Origin: Bostrychus sinensis
Lineage: Eukaryota; Chordata; Actinopteri; Gobiiformes; Eleotridae
Assembly: GCA_020698575.1 (NCBI GenBank)
Contig: CM036240.1
Span: 19,958,211 to 20,022,210 of the forward strand
DNA: 64,000 nucleotides
Direction: 5' to 3'
Shown: positions 47,362 to 59,960 of the stretch, piece by piece
Numbering within the stretch: the stretch's first letter is position 1
How the letters are laid out: each line of letters begins with the position of its first letter
Notes under the pieces: model-generated
Seen by the model: only the letters and a program-made list of their open reading frames with translations
What the model was told of the DNA's origin: nothing
The model's database searches: none
Translations under genes and position numbers: made by a program

Positions 47362-48378
47362 ATGGCCCTGGAACTGAACCTGAACTGGTCCAACATGTCT
47401 GTGGAGTCCAGTGCAGCCCAGAAAGGCCCAGAGGAATACCGCATGGCAGGCCTCATCTTCTACATCTTCATCTTCATCATCGGAGTCACAGTCAATCTTA
47501 CTGCTTTATGGGTGTTTGCACTTACCACCAAGAAGAGGAACTCAGTCACGGTCTACATGATCAACGTCGCTCTCGTAGACCTCCTTTATATAGCACTGCT
47601 CCCTTTCAAAATGGCCTACCACCACCAGGACTATTGGCCTTTCGGAGATGTTTTCTGCAGGATCAACGCCGCTCTCACCATTTTTTACCCTTGTATGGCA
47701 CTGTGGCTGTTTGCTCTTATAAGTGCAGACCGCTACATGGCTATAGTCCAGCCCAAACATGGCAAAGAACTGAAAAATATCCCCAAAGCAGTCGTGGCCA
47801 GTGTTGGCGTGTGGCTCATGACCCTTGGCAGCACCATACCTCTTATCTTCACCATGGACGACCCCGATTCTAGCTCCAACTTCACCACCTGCGTCAAATT
47901 GCAAGACATCTTTTACCTTCGCGGTGACAACCCCGTCAACTTTGTGCGTCTTATCTTTTTCTTCCTGGTGCCTCTTTGCGTAATGGTTGGCTGTTACGTG
48001 GTCATTGTGGACAATCTAATCCATGGTCGCACCTCGAAATTGAAACCAAAAGTGAAGCAGAAGTCAGTGAGGATTATAATAACGCTCATTGTGCAAGTGT
48101 TGGTGTGCTTCGTGCCTTTTCATATTTGCTTAGTGGTGCGTTTGTTGCAGTCAGACGACGGCGGGTTCTACATATGGGTCATTTTTACCACGTACTTAAT
48201 GAATCTTAGTACCGTCTTAGATATCATCCTGTACTATATAGTCTCCAAGCAGTTCCAGGACAGAGTGATAAGCGTCATACTGTACAGAAACTATCTCCGC
48301 AGCGTCAGGAGGAAAAGTTTGCACACGCACACGGGCAGCATCCGATCACTGAGCAACATAAACAGTGCAATGATTTGA
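47362..48378 (+). CDS. gpr18: G-protein coupled receptor 18 (N-arachidonyl glycine receptor)
   Basis: This is a complete single-exon coding sequence of 338 residues; human GPR18 has 331. Class A features are visible: sequons at N8 and N11, N45 in TM1, D73 in TM2, C99 with C177 for the loop disulfide, DRY at 123-125, CFVPFH at 249-254 and DIILYY at 287-292 in place of NPxxY, as in the mammalian protein. The phrases WVFALTTKKRNSVT, SADRYMAIVQPK, HGRTSKLKPKVK and RSLSNINS are almost identical to mammalian GPR18, including the C-terminal end. It lies downstream of gpr183 in the same orientation, the arrangement known from mammals. Proposed ligands in the literature (N-arachidonyl glycine, resolvin D2) are debated. 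It is expressed in leukocytes and other tissues. The ATG at 47362 is the first in frame and aligns with the family start. Confidence 0.97.
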   Translation: MALELNLNWSNMSVESSAAQKGPEEYRMAGLIFYIFIFIIGVTVNLTALWVFALTTKKRNSVTVYMINVALVDLLYIALLPFKMAYHHQDYWPFGDVFCRINAALTIFYPCMALWLFALISADRYMAIVQPKHGKELKNIPKAVVASVGVWLMTLGSTIPLIFTMDDPDSSSNFTTCVKLQDIFYLRGDNPVNFVRLIFFFLVPLCVMVGCYVVIVDNLIHGRTSKLKPKVKQKSVRIIITLIVQVLVCFVPFHICLVVRLLQSDDGGFYIWVIFTTYLMNLSTVLDIILYYIVSKQFQDRVISVILYRNYLRSVRRKSLHTHTGSIRSLSNINSAMI

Positions 48379-50039
48379 GTCTGACTGTCAATCAACATTC
48401 CCGTAAGTACTGTGTAGTGCGCGCAAATGGAACAACGTTACAGTCAAGAGTATGTTTTTTTCTTCTTTTTTTCTTTTTTTTTCTTTTTTTCTTGGTGCAC
48501 GGCTCATTATCAGAAGGATCAAAACTTGCAATTAATTTCCGAGATGTAATTTACACTCACAGTATGGGAGTGCTGCTGTTGTGGCAAAAACATCTGTGTT
48601 CAGAGCTGATTGACTCACCCTTGAGACTGGAGACGCTTCCTTGCTCCGACAGACAAAGCAGCTACAGCGACTATCTGTGGCTCAGGTGTAATAGACACAA
48701 GGCAAAAAATAACTTTCATAATTATTATAAACACAGCACGCAGCATCTCTGTCTGTTTGCTTTTGTTAATGTGTATAAACAATGAAACTCGGCTCATAAT
48801 ATTATAGCAGTCACCGCAGGAGATGAGCTGGGTCCTTTAAAGTGGGTCCCTTTTCAGTGTATAAGAGTAAATATATGCAATGGAAGATTTTGTTTGTTTT
48901 TATTATTATTATACAGCTCTTGGTATTTAAATTTGTACTTATAGTTAAAGTTATGCAGTGAAGAGATTAAATGCAATTGCTGTAAATGCAATGGCCAATG
49001 GAGGGCAGCATGGCACAGGCTGAACACGAGAACGCGCCAGAGACAAGTGGGAGAAGAGGATCGAAACCCTCGTGGGGCGCTGAGTGTCTCAATTCAGTTA
49101 CATTCCTGACTTTATAACTTTAAATGCAAACTTTTTACCTTTTATATGAAAACTGGTAACTGATGTGCAGCGTGCAATATCTTACGTAGGCCTAGGTTGT
49201 TTTGTACAGTGTTTTTATGGTAAGTTGTGAACAGTATTGATTACATGTTAAATGATTTAGTCACTTGGAGTGCATTTACAGTAACATCCTCAAGAGATGT
49301 CAAAGAAGCTTTTCACTAAACCTAAAAAAAGCAAACAGAATACTTTGGATTGCTCATCTGGGTCAGTTCTGTTTGTGTATTTTAACTCATTAGTTATCTA
49401 AAATTAAAATGTGTAGAATTTATTCTTTGATAGGGAATGTGAGCAAAAGTAAGACAAGTAAAAAAAATCAATATAGTGTTGAATAAAATAATCAGTTTAG
49501 TGCATCTGTCACACCTACACATTCATAACCAGATTAGACGGTGACTCAGGGCAGCTGAGTAAATACTGTCTCATTCCATAAAAAGATTAAAGTTTTATGC
49601 AATTATAAGGTAAAGGCAGTTTTTGGTGTAACCACATGTGCCGTGGTAACTATATGTCTATGGCTAAACAAAGATTTTAATGTAATGTCTAATGCATTTT
49701 CTGAATATACATTGCAGACGCTTATGTTCCTCTATGTTCAGCACAGATTATTCATGTTGTACAGTATTCATTTTGTATCCATATAGGACTGTGATACACA
49801 GATACATGTCTGTCAGAACATGTACTGCATGTCCCTGCAGATTGCACGCCAGTGTATTTAATAAAAGTAGTCCAGCTACACCATTTCCATTTTATATGGA
49901 ATTCTGGGAACCACAGTTCATCACATGATGATAGCTTTATTGGCTGCTGAACTACAAGTAGATTTATAACCAAAGGGTTAAAGGTCAAATGAAACATCAG
50001 AGGGTCGTCTATCTGTCCCACCTGTTAGACATCAAAGAA
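48379..50039. other. 3' flank of gpr18 and AT-rich intergenic DNA
   Basis: It contains a T-rich tract at about 48455-48492 and no clear canonical polyadenylation signal close to the gpr18 stop; AATAAA-like words appear only near 49483. The 136-codon plus frame at 48375-48785 starts inside gpr18's end and crosses the T tract, so it is not called. Nothing else is supportable. Confidence 0.35.
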
Positions 50040-53000
50040 AAACCATCACACTGCTCACAGCAACTGGCATTTAAAACAATTAAGTTCCCTGTCAAATCCC
50101 TGTGATGAATTATCCGGAAGCTTTACCCGCTGTAATTCTAAATCTTCCCAACAAGTGCCTTTGTTGTAGAGAAATTAATGAAAACAAGATTGTCTTTCAT
50201 AGAGCTGATCTAACAGCGCGACAGCCAGCTGCTCCTCTTTGGGAATAAAACAGTCAGCATTAAACACAGCTCAGACAAAATACTTTTTTTCCTACCACTC
50301 GTGTGGAAAACAAATCAGGAGGCGAGCGCACTGGCCATCTGTTTTGTTATTTGATATGTGTGAATACATGTTGTAATGACTTTGTTTGTGAATCACTCTG
50401 CACGGCAGAACACACGAGAGCTCTCGAAGTGCTGGAGTGTTCAAAGCTAATCATATAATTGGACACAATAGTCGATGACAAATGGAGACGCTCGGAGCCA
50501 GCCAGCTGGGGAAGTGAATATGTAATCATTGTAAAATCATATCATTTTTGCATATTTGAAGACAGCTTAATAGAGTTTGCGTGTCAGCACACTTTAAAAT
50601 GATGATCAGAGGGAGTATTGCTGGATTTGTTTTCTAAATTGTTCTGTGCTGAAATCTTTATCATGATTAAAACTGTTTCTCAAGAGCAAAATGTTTATTT
50701 TTCTCCTGCTCACTGATGAATGTTGAAATATTTCAGGACAACATGGTTCTTTGAAATACAAAGTAGTATACATTCTTACAGAGAAATGATTTAAAGGTGA
50801 CATTTATTTAAAAATAACAAAATCAAGCAGCTTTTAGCACTTAACTGTGGAAACAACAAATGAGTGTTGCAATTTGGTCTGAGCCCTGTTCTTTGCAGTT
50901 TTACTGTGCCATTAGTCTTCATATTGTTCCCATTAGAGCGCACGAGGACATGAAAGAGTGCCTATAATGTTATATAGATACTGTACACATCCAGCCTGGC
51001 CTGGGCCTCCTGGTCTACTGTACAACATTAGCTCCATGCAGCTGCCTACGTTTACATCATTTAGCGTTCCTCTTAGGGCACTTTAATGCACTGAACCTCT
51101 CCCCTGGTAAACTTTACAATAGGATGTTGAGGGATACTTCTGGACTGCCATAGGAAATGAAAGGCACATGTGTGCAGATCTACCGGCACAACACTGGGTC
51201 CCCCCTGTGATGCTGAGCTTAAGGGCTGCACAATGAGACTAATGGATTCCTTTTGTGGGACAAAAATAGGTTAAGCACACAAGCTATTGTTCTTATCTGG
51301 ACTGGCTGTACAACAATAAGCCCAGTAAGGAACGTGCGAGCTATGCAAATCTTCATAGCTTCACAGAGGTAATCTTTTCCTTGGGCAATTGCAATCTAGC
51401 CCCACATTGTCTTCTGTCTCCATTAAAAGGAGATAATCTAGTGCAAGTGTTTCGAATGGTACTACAGTGGCTCCAATTGACCCAGCAGTTAGCAGTGAGC
51501 AGAAGGAACTCTGGGAAATGTATGGCCTTGATTACAGCTGTGTGTCTATTTTAGCAGATTGTTTGGTTTCCGATTCGCACACAGACACAGCCAGCCGCCA
51601 TTAGCACGTATAAATAATGTACGGCCCTCATCTTCTCCCCCCAGTTTTTTCCTTCCAGCTCAGCTAAGTGCCATCATTGGAAACCTTGGACTGCTCAGGA
51701 TCTCCACAGATTTGGCTAAGATTTATTTTTGTTCTGTTTTTGACAGCATTCCACTACATGCATGGGGGAATGTGTTTAATTGTACTACTTGTACAAGAGT
51801 AGGAGCGCTGTATGGGGGATAGTGCCAGTTTGGTTAATTCTGTCTTCTCTTCAGCTTTCTTCATCCTCCACACATGGCAATCCAGTGACTTCCTAAAAGT
51901 AAACCAGGACTGAATTAAGACTAAACCAACACTACTACAAAACCAGGTAAGATCCCAGAGTGAAATATTGCTGTATCTGTGTACAACAGTCAATATTTTG
52001 CAAACAGAGACAAAGTAAACAAGGATTATGGAGTCCAGTGTTTAGAGCAATACTGGCACATTACCACTTCCTCATTTCTGAAAGGCTAACCACTCTGCCA
52101 CTTTATTTATATATTGATATCTTTGTCCCATTGTGAGCTCAGACCCTTGACTATACAATGCAAACACAAGTAAGGAACAAGGAATGATTCAATAAGACAC
52201 AGCTGCTTAAAATGTAGAAACACATTTACAATATTTCACACAAGGTACTTTTATCTCAGCCTAAACCTTTACACAACAGGGCTCTGAGCGGTGTGAGTGA
52301 TATGATGGCAGCTAATGCTAATGCACTCATTTCAGCTGATGTGCATTAAAAGAGAGCTGACTGACAAATTTAATGTAAAAGCCAGGTAGAGGGGGTGAGC
52401 GGGGTGTGGAGAGAGAGGCAGCGGAGGCCTATACACGACTTCCTCTGTGTGCACATCACGTCTCCTTTCCCTAAGCTCAATTACAGGATTGATACTCAGA
52501 GAGGAAACTTCATCATGTCGTACAGATGTCTTGACTGGAGGAAGAGGGACACGCCGCGTGTTGTTGTTTAACGTGACATGGTCGGCGTTCATTCAAAACA
52601 AGCAAAATGAAGACCAATTGGCTGATAGATTTCAAAAAACGTCTCGCTCATGGTCTGTGTATGTTTCTATTTCTATTCTGTGTATGTTTCTATTTGCCAG
52701 ATCATGCAAAAAATGTGACAAAAAATAATTTTGTAGCATTTTGATAGGGGTTACCCCTTGTGATACTGACTCCAGCCACAACAAATGATTACATTTAGTG
52801 GATTCTTCATCATTTTGAGATTGAGAGTGGTTAGTGGATACAGCATTTACTCTCAAACTAGAAGAACCTCAGTTGAAATCTGATTCTAGGTCCTATAGCT
52901 TTACCATTGCGGCATAGGGCTAATGCTGTGAAAGAGGTCTGTTCTGCTTGTTTCTTTATAGTTACTTAATGTAATAATAAAAAAATAAAAAAACTTGTTC

Positions 53001-54350
53001 TCTTGTATTATTAAAATATGACAATGTACAATACATTGTATATCTAATTATTTAGTTATCTGTTCATTCCCAGTGGAGGCCATGGGTGGCTGGAGCCAAC
53101 AACTTTGGGCCTTATTTGGGGTACAAATGGGATAATGGTAGTCACCGGGCTGACACAGTGACAGACAACCACTCACTCTCAAGTTAATTCCCATCTCATG
53201 GGATAATTCCCTATATAGGCAATTTAGAGTCACACTTGCTTGTCTTTGGACAGTGGGAGGAAGCCAGAGTACCCAGAGAGAACCCACAATAACACAGGAA
53301 GGACTTTCAGGAACATACAAACTGCACTCAGATTGCAAGTTTGAATCCACAACAAGAGGCAGGAGAAACCATTCTACCACAGTGCATCCCAAACTACTAT
53401 ATATATCAACTAAAGTCTGCATTAAAACATGAAGATGTGATACATGCTAGTGCACCTGATAGACATAGAATTTAACTATTGTGATAAGTAAATGAATCTG
53501 AAACAATAACTTGTGAACAATAATATTCTTTGAGTGAGTTACTCAGCCCCATCACAGTAAACATTTTTTACAACCCAGATAGATCTATAAAGTTCTTTAG
53601 GCATCATTGGCCACAGCCATCATTAGTCAGTGCTTGTGTGTAAACCTAAATAAAACCACAGCATTAGTGTTAGCACAGACACCCGGCCTATATACTTTAC
53701 ACTGTTCATCTCAGACATGACACACACTGAGAACACACTCACAACAATGGCCGCGCTTTGCTTTAATTTGATTAGGTTTTGTCTTTGCAAATGCCAAGTC
53801 CTGTTTTGCCTCAAGAACATATCTCTTAATCACGTTCCATCCAGGCTGTGTCTTTCATCTAAATCTCACATCGTGGCTCAGGCCCAACTTTATTTTGCTA
53901 TAAGGTAAAAGGAAAAAAATAAAAGCAGACTTGCACACTTCCAACAAGGGAAATGCAACGACAAAAGCCCAGCTCTCATCTCTGTCACATAAAATGATGT
54001 TTTGTGTTTAGCTGCGTGCCACTGAGGTGTGTGTGTGTGTGTACGAGTGTGTCTGTCTGCGGGGCTCAGATCCATGTTGTTTGGTTTGCTTCTCCATTAA
54101 GAGAGCTGTAAAGGAGAGGGAACAGATGGCTGCTGGCCCGCTCTGTCCTGCATCCTCTCACAACTGCCACACTTCCTGTGCGTCCATTAATCTTCCCTCA
54201 CTACTCCTGCAGCACGACTTTATTAAAACAACTCAGGAGAGAGCCAACAACAAGCCTGCGCAGCTGTCAGGAGCAAAAGACAGAACCATTCGTCCACACA
54301 AGAACGGCCTCGCATTTTGAGACGCATCTGTAAAACAACTCGAGTAGGAT
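50040..54350. other. Gene-free region with several unique CNE-like blocks
   Basis: Blocks of balanced, non-repetitive sequence lie at about 50040-50300, 50370-50530, 51000-51700, 53720-53910 and 54060-54320. They hold words such as TTTAATTTGATTAGG and CCATTAATCTTCCC that resemble homeodomain sites. A reversed SINE-like repeat sits at 53130-53400, a fragment of family B at about 52830-52940 and a short (GT)n at 54030-54043. No exon with a recognisable product was found. Open frames such as 51559-51822 or 54027-54320 have no known domain. Confidence 0.3.
53130..53400 (-). repeat. SINE-like dispersed repeat, reversed
   Basis: Its words are 'acaaccactcactctcaa', 'ggcaatttagagtcacac', 'tttggacagtgggaggaagc', 'gtacccagagagaaccca' and 'ttgcaagtttgaatccac'. 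Read on the minus strand, it ends in a B-box-like phrase and resembles the SINE at 43305-43560. Confidence 0.6.
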
Positions 54351-54889
54351 CTAGTTCGCCTTTGAAGCACTCGCTGTAGTAGAAACACAGTAAATGCTCA
54401 TTAGAACACAGCTGGAACTGCTGCTGTAGCCGACTTCATGGGCGTAGTTTGTCAAACTTAAATATGGGAAACACAAACTCCCAAACTGAAGCTGACTACT
54501 GTTTTGGTTTCAGAGGAAGTGCTGTGTTATACTGTAGTTAAGTTTGGCCTGGTGTTGTGAAGATTTGAGAGAAGAATTGTGACCAATAGATAAAAAAATG
54601 CATTGGCAGAACATACCTTTTAACGTAACATGGCCGATGTTCACTCTGGGAGACATGTAGGCAAGTCTGGCCCACGGTCCAATCAGAGTCCTGCATAATA
54701 ATCACTTCTCCCAACTAAATTTAAATTTTTTTTTTGTTTAGTTAGAACTAGAGAGTCCTCAGTTAAAATCCAGGTCTGGGCACTTTATCTAACCATTGTG
54801 GGATATGGTCAGTGCCTTGGTGCAGGTCTGTGCTCTCAGTGTGCTTCTAGATTATTTATAACTATAATTGCTTAATTCAATTCAAGTCA

Positions 54890-55300
54890 ATTCAGTTTTA
54901 TTTGTATAGCCCAATAACACAACAAAAGTTGCCTCAAAGGGCGTCACAACAGTTGGTCAAACATAAACACACAATCAGACTTAACACACAATCAACACAA
55001 ACAATAACTACACTAAGCAGACCCAGGACACTCCTGTCCTTAGACCCTCCTTCTCAGTAAGGAAAAACTCAGCTCAACTCAGGAAAAAAAACAGCTGTGG
55101 GAAAAAAGAAGAAACCTTATGGAGCCCAACTGAAGGAGAGATCCTCTCCCAGGACGGACAGACAATGTGTTTAGGACTGTTAGTTCATTAGCTCCTCTAT
55201 AGGATCATAGATCAGCTCTGTAAGGATTCATCCAGACGGGAGTGGGGTGAGGTAGATTGAGGAAGTCCATAGGATGCAGCACGTGGGCCTCATTCAGACA
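54890..55300. repeat. Widespread fish dispersed repeat
   Basis: It has the phrases tcagttttatttgtatagcc, caacaaaagttgcctcaaag, gaagaaaccttatggagccc and gagatcctctcccaggacgg, which recur throughout fish genomes as one repeat family. The class is uncertain and no coding sequence is present. Confidence 0.6.
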
Positions 55301-55326
55301 GGTGAGTGGGGCTTAATGTAATGACA

Positions 55327-55735
55327 TATAGTCAGGCATAACATTATGACCTCCTGCCTAATATTAGTAGCCATAATGTTTTTTGTTATGACCATTGCCT
55401 AATACTGTGTACACCCACATGCAATGCACTGTGTATTCTGACTGATTCTTTCTATCAGAACCAGCAGTTACTTCTTCAGCAGTCTGAGCTACAGTAGCGC
55501 GTCTGTAGGATCGAACCACAGCCTGCACTCCTGACGTGCATTGCCTATTGCCACTTCACCACTGTTTCTATCTTGGACCACTTTTGATAGATCCTGACCA
55601 CTGCAGACCGAGAACACCCCACAGGAGCTGTAGTCTTGGAGATGCTTTGAACCAGTCATAGCAAGGATAATTTGGCCTTTGTAAAAGTCTTGCCGGTGTG
55701 TTGCATAATATATTACATCAAACAAAAAACTGTTA
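55327..55735. repeat. DNA-transposon-like dispersed repeat
   Basis: The segment starts TATAGTCAGGCATAACATTA and repeats 'cataatg.tttttgttatgac' soon after. The inner part (gtaggatcgaaccacagcc, gaccactgcagaccgagaac) is a conserved phrase of a fish repeat usually placed with Tc1/mariner-like elements. The ends are degraded, and the minus frame at 55489-55743 is not a gene. Confidence 0.5.
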
Positions 55736-55789
55736 AAAGGCATTTATTTAGATGAGAGAACAAATCAAACAATGCATTCTTATTTTTCA

Positions 55790-57050
55790 CGGGAGGGGAT
55801 TTATGACTATTTATCAACTGTGCACATTTACATGAAGGCTAATGTCACAACAAATATTGTGTGATTGTGGCTCTATTTGGCCTTGTGCTCTGTGTCCGTA
55901 GCAGTCAGCGGGTAAATTGAAAAATCAATTCCAATTTAAATTATTGAAATAAAGAACTCCAGGAGCCCGAGATAAAAAAGAGAAAAAACCTTCTTCTTCT
56001 AGATTCCCTTTAATTGGAAAGTCATTTCTTCAGGGTATTCTAATGGTTCTGAGGGAAGATTGCAAAATAAAGTTGATGAGCTGGGGGGAGGTTAATAACG
56101 TGCGTGGTGTTTGTGTGTGTTACTGACCCGGCGTGTTGTCTTTGGTGCTCAGTCTTCCCCTCCCGGATGACAGAGGCACCAAATGAAGAGTAATCCGGCT
56201 CGCTCACACACACACTGCCTCACGCCTGTGGTCACCCGCCTCATCCATCTGCTATCTGGGGGAGTGTCGCCCAGCTCGCGGGTCAAACTAAATTAACCAG
56301 CCCTCGCTCACAATTGTACAAATGTAATTGACTTAATAGAACTAACCCTGGTGATTTGGAGTCTGTGGTCGCGGGTAATTTCGCTGAAGCTCAAAGACGA
56401 CACTTAACATCTGAAGCATCTTCAAAAGCTAATATCCTGCTGATGCATTGTGGGATAAAGTGAATGTTGTGTAGCAGCTAATTGAAAAAGAGGAAGTGAG
56501 ACTTTCTGAGAACATTGCACTTCTAAAAACAAAGTGCTTTTTATTTGTTTTGTGCAACATCTTATCACATGATTAGTACTGGATAAGTGAATGGGACTTG
56601 CATGAAATATGTTGTACTGAATCACTGCTGTTGTTAAGGCATTGATAAAACAAATAAATATTAAATAATAAATAAATTGTTTACTATTTAATTTGTTTAA
56701 TATCTAATTTGCTATATTAAAAAAGTTTAATTAAAATAAACATGCACTGTAAAAGTAACAAGATAAACCACTCTAGTTAAAATCCTATCATTAAAATCTG
56801 CAAACTTCAGGTGAAGTAATCACAAAAGTAATTGCTCCTTTACCTTTGTATATTAGTGCTTAGACTGCATTATAACCAGGCTAATTGTCCCAGAAAATTT
56901 CTCGCACAGGCCACTCAAAGCTAAAAGCTATAAGTTTATAGTCAAAAGTAAGGAAGAGTGTTTCCCAACCAGGGGCACATTGCAGGGGGTACATGGTGTT
57001 ATATGATCATTTCTAGTGCATTTATCTATTTGGCTTTGAAAGACTAAAGT
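55790..57050. other. Unique CNE-like block
   Basis: About 55790-56420 is non-repetitive with balanced composition and clusters of AT-core words (GAAAAATCAATTCCAATTTA, CCTTTAATTGGAAAG, CAAATGTAATTGACTTAATA). This is the texture of a developmental enhancer. No exon is seen. From about 56630 onward it is plain AT-rich DNA. Confidence 0.3.
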
Positions 57051-57055
57051 AAACC

Positions 57056-57475
57056 TAAATCCAGGGAATGCAACACTAAAGAAGGACTAAATCAGAACTA
57101 AACCAGGACTAAAACATTTCTAAACCAGGTCTAAACCAGGACTAAACCAGGACTAAACCAGGACTAAACCAGGTCTAAAACCAGAACTAAACCAGGAATA
57201 AACCAGAACAAAACTAGGAACAAACCAGGTCTAAACCCATGTCTAAACCAGGACTAAACAAGGTCTAAACCAGTACTAAAAGGGGACTAACCCAGGACTA
57301 CACCAAAGGAATGCAACCCTAAAGAAGTACTAAACCAGGACTAAACCAGGTCTAAAGCCAGAAATCAACCAGGAACAAACCAGGTCTAAACCAGGTCTTT
57401 TGAACCAGATCTAAACCCAGTCTAAACTAGAACAAAACCAGGATTAGGCCAGGTCCAAACCAGGACTAAAACAGG
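57056..57475. repeat. Minisatellite of degenerate 11-13 bp units
   Basis: There are about thirty imperfect units of the type GGACTAAACCA, varying as aggtctaaacc, agaactaaacc and aggaacaaacc. A larger period is visible because the phrase aatgcaac.ctaaagaag occurs at 57067 and again at about 57309. No coding frame is plausible. Confidence 0.88.
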
Positions 57476-57514
57476 TCCTGGGGGTACACAAGACCAAACA
57501 GGTTGGGAACCACT

Positions 57515-57640
57515 GTGCAGTGATCTTATTGATTTGCCATAGGTTTTATCCTGGATGATCTTTCTGATGCAACCCTCTCTATATATCTGAGCTTGGGATT
57601 GGAAAAAAAAGTACACTGGATTGTGACCCTCCGTAGTGGG
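57515..57640 (+). repeat. Dispersed fish repeat, family A, copy
   Basis: Its words are 'tttgccataggttttatcctgg' in shortened form (gccataggttttatcc), 'ctgatgcaaccctctc', 'ctgagcttgggattgg' and 'cactggattgtgaccc'. They are in the same order as the copies at 6.3 and 6.6 kb. Confidence 0.55.
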
Positions 57641-58716
57641 ATTTGTGAACCACAAATCAAGGATAAGGCTACACTATGACGACTTTCTAGCAGACAACCC
57701 CTTCCTCACAGTTTTCCTTCATCACACAGACCCTTCAAGTCCCATGTTTGCACACGCTCCTCCTGAACATTATTACTCTTGAATGGTACAATTGCGCAGA
57801 CCTAAAAATGGTCAGATCCACCTCAAAAGGCACACACATTGTTAATATCTGTCTTCAATAAAATCTCACTGGTTGATTCTGTCTCTTTCTATCAACATGG
57901 CATTCTCCTCCAGACAGTGCTGTTTAAATGAATCCATCTATTTTTGCTTCCCCTTTCTCAAACCTGGCCCAAGACGTTGATGCATTAGCTTGTTGACATT
58001 AAAGCAACAACACTAGGCTCAGGCATTTCCATTGAAGAAACTTGTTGACATAGTTATCAGACATCAGAACGGCTTGTGTCATTTTGAAAAGGCCTTACGA
58101 GAGCCACTGAGATGTTAAAGGCCGTGTTGATCCCAAATATCACAAAAGGATGAAGAGGATATGAACGCACACTGACTGAAGAAAGTGGAAGGAGAAAAAG
58201 AAGCATCTCTAGAGAAAGGGAAGCGCTTGGATCCATTTCCGCCTAAGAAGCGCCGAGTTAAAAGGTGGCCCCTGTACAAATGAAACTCAATTTCACGCCA
58301 CATTATCCCTCCCTGTTCTCTTTCCTGGCTTTCATTTTCATTAAGACCAGAGACAATCATAAATTAATAATTACTGTCGAATGTCTAAGCGCAAACCACA
58401 GTCCTATAGCCCTACCCCTGCTCGCCTCTGTGGTCCTTCATGTTCATGCTTGCAAAATGTTAATTTAGGCAACGCGGCCCGGCCCTTGTCAGATAAAACT
58501 GTTTTGTAGTTTCACTAATACATAATGGTCGATCTGATTAGGTGACATTAGTCCTATCTCTCAGACAATCAACCTGCACCTCCCTAATGCCTTTCCAACA
58601 TCTCAGGGCACTGCTGAGTAATCAAGAGACGCCCAACATTACTGCTCTGGCTAAATGGCTATATGCTTGGCTATGCTTGAGCTCTGGCCATAAACTGCAC
58701 ATTACCTAAGGTACTC
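57641..58716. other. Unique CNE-like block
   Basis: About 57900-58670 is non-repetitive with many AT-core motifs in a balanced background (GACAATCATAAATTAATAAT, TTGTCAGATAAAACTG, CGATCTGATTAGGTGACA). There is no supported exon. The open frames on both strands at 58115-58468 have no recognisable domain. Confidence 0.3.
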
Positions 58717-58718
58717 AA

Positions 58719-58749
<31 letters not shown>

Positions 58750-58752
58750 TTG
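58717..58752. repeat. (TA)n followed by a T run
   Basis: Simple repeat of alternating TA, then about eleven thymines. Confidence 0.9.
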
Positions 58753-59052
58753 ATTTGGTTTATTTATCAAGAGCATATATTATAATGGGAATAATCTCTG
58801 AAAAAAACCTTAAGACCTAAAGATCTTAGGCTATGCTCTATGATTGATGATTTATGATTTTATTATGCTCCAAAAAGGCACAATCCTATTGGCTGTTGAA
58901 TTACAGTTTTTCTCAATCACTTTCACACATTTTTCCATTCAGAATTGTCGTTTGCAAAGCATGTCACACAGGGAATTCAAACAGGATTTCAGGTTCTCAA
59001 AACAACGGCTTTTCTTTACAAAATGTCTTTCTGTAATCGAAAACTCTTAAAA

Positions 59053-59960
59053 TGAGGTTGTGCGGGAGGTTGAGCGGTATTGGCTAGATATAGTCGGGCT
59101 CGCCTCCATGCACAGCTTGGGCTCTGGAACCCGTCTCTCACTATGGTTTTGGCTTATGGGCCGAACAGCAATGTAGAGTACCCGGCCTTCTTGGAGTCCC
59201 TGGGAGGGGTACTGGAAGGTGCTCCGACTGGGGACTCCATTGTTCTACAGGGGGACTTCAACGTCCATGTCGGCAATGACAGTGAAACCTGGAGGGGCAT
59301 GATTGGGAGGAACGGCCTCCCCGATCTGAACCCGAGTGGTGTTTTGTCCATCAGTGCACGTGGCACCAGGACACCCTAGGCCGGAGGTCGATGATCGACT
59401 TTGTAGTCGTGTCATCTGACCTTTGGCCGTGTGTCTTGGACACTCGGGTGAAGAGAGGGGCTGAGCTGTCAACTGATCACCACCTGGTGATGAGTTGGAT
59501 CCACTGGTGGAGGAGGAGGCCGGACAGACGCGGCAGGCCCAAACGTATTGTGAGGGTCTGTTGGGAACGTCTGGCTGAGCCCTCTGTCAGAGGGGTCTTC
59601 AACTCCCACCTCCAGGAGAGCTTCAACCAGATCCCGGGGGAGGTTGGAGACATTGAGTCCGAGTGGACCATGTTCTCCACCTCTATTGTTGACGTGGCTG
59701 TTCAGAGTTGTGGCCGTAAGGTCTCTGGTGCCTGCTGTGGCGGCAACCCCCGAACCCGGTCATGGACACCGGAAGTAAGGGATGCCGTCAGGCTGAAGAA
59801 GGAGTTCTACCGAGCTTGGCTGACTCGTGGGACTCCTGAGGCAGCCAACAGGTACCAGCAGGCCAAGCGTGCCGCTGCCCGGGCAGTTGTGGAGGCACTG
59901 CTCTGTCCTGGGCTGCCTGCTGGACTCTGAGGTGGGAGAGAGGAGGATATTGGTCAACCC
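59053..59960 (+). pseudogene. LINE relic: endonuclease part of a fish non-LTR retrotransposon
   Basis: Translated fragments in two frames belong to the endonuclease/exonuclease/phosphatase domain of a fish LINE. The first (about 59140-59350) contains VLAYGPNSNVEYPAFL and the catalytic motif GDFNVHVG. The second (59391-59930) contains MIDFVVVSSDL, STDHHLV, WWRRRPDRRGRPKR and the linker phrase WTPEVRDAVRLKKEFYRAWL. The family usually has a serine/leucine-rich segment between them, which is missing here: 59350-59390 is deleted and the frame shifts. After about 59890 the sequence jumps to another part of the element, and the reverse transcriptase domain is absent. The relic is GC-rich against its AT-rich flanks. 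It is not functional. Confidence 0.85.

Noticed and set aside
47508..47904. Open frames of about 120 codons on both strands inside gpr18
   Set aside because: They overlap the clearly coding gpr18 frame and have no independent support.
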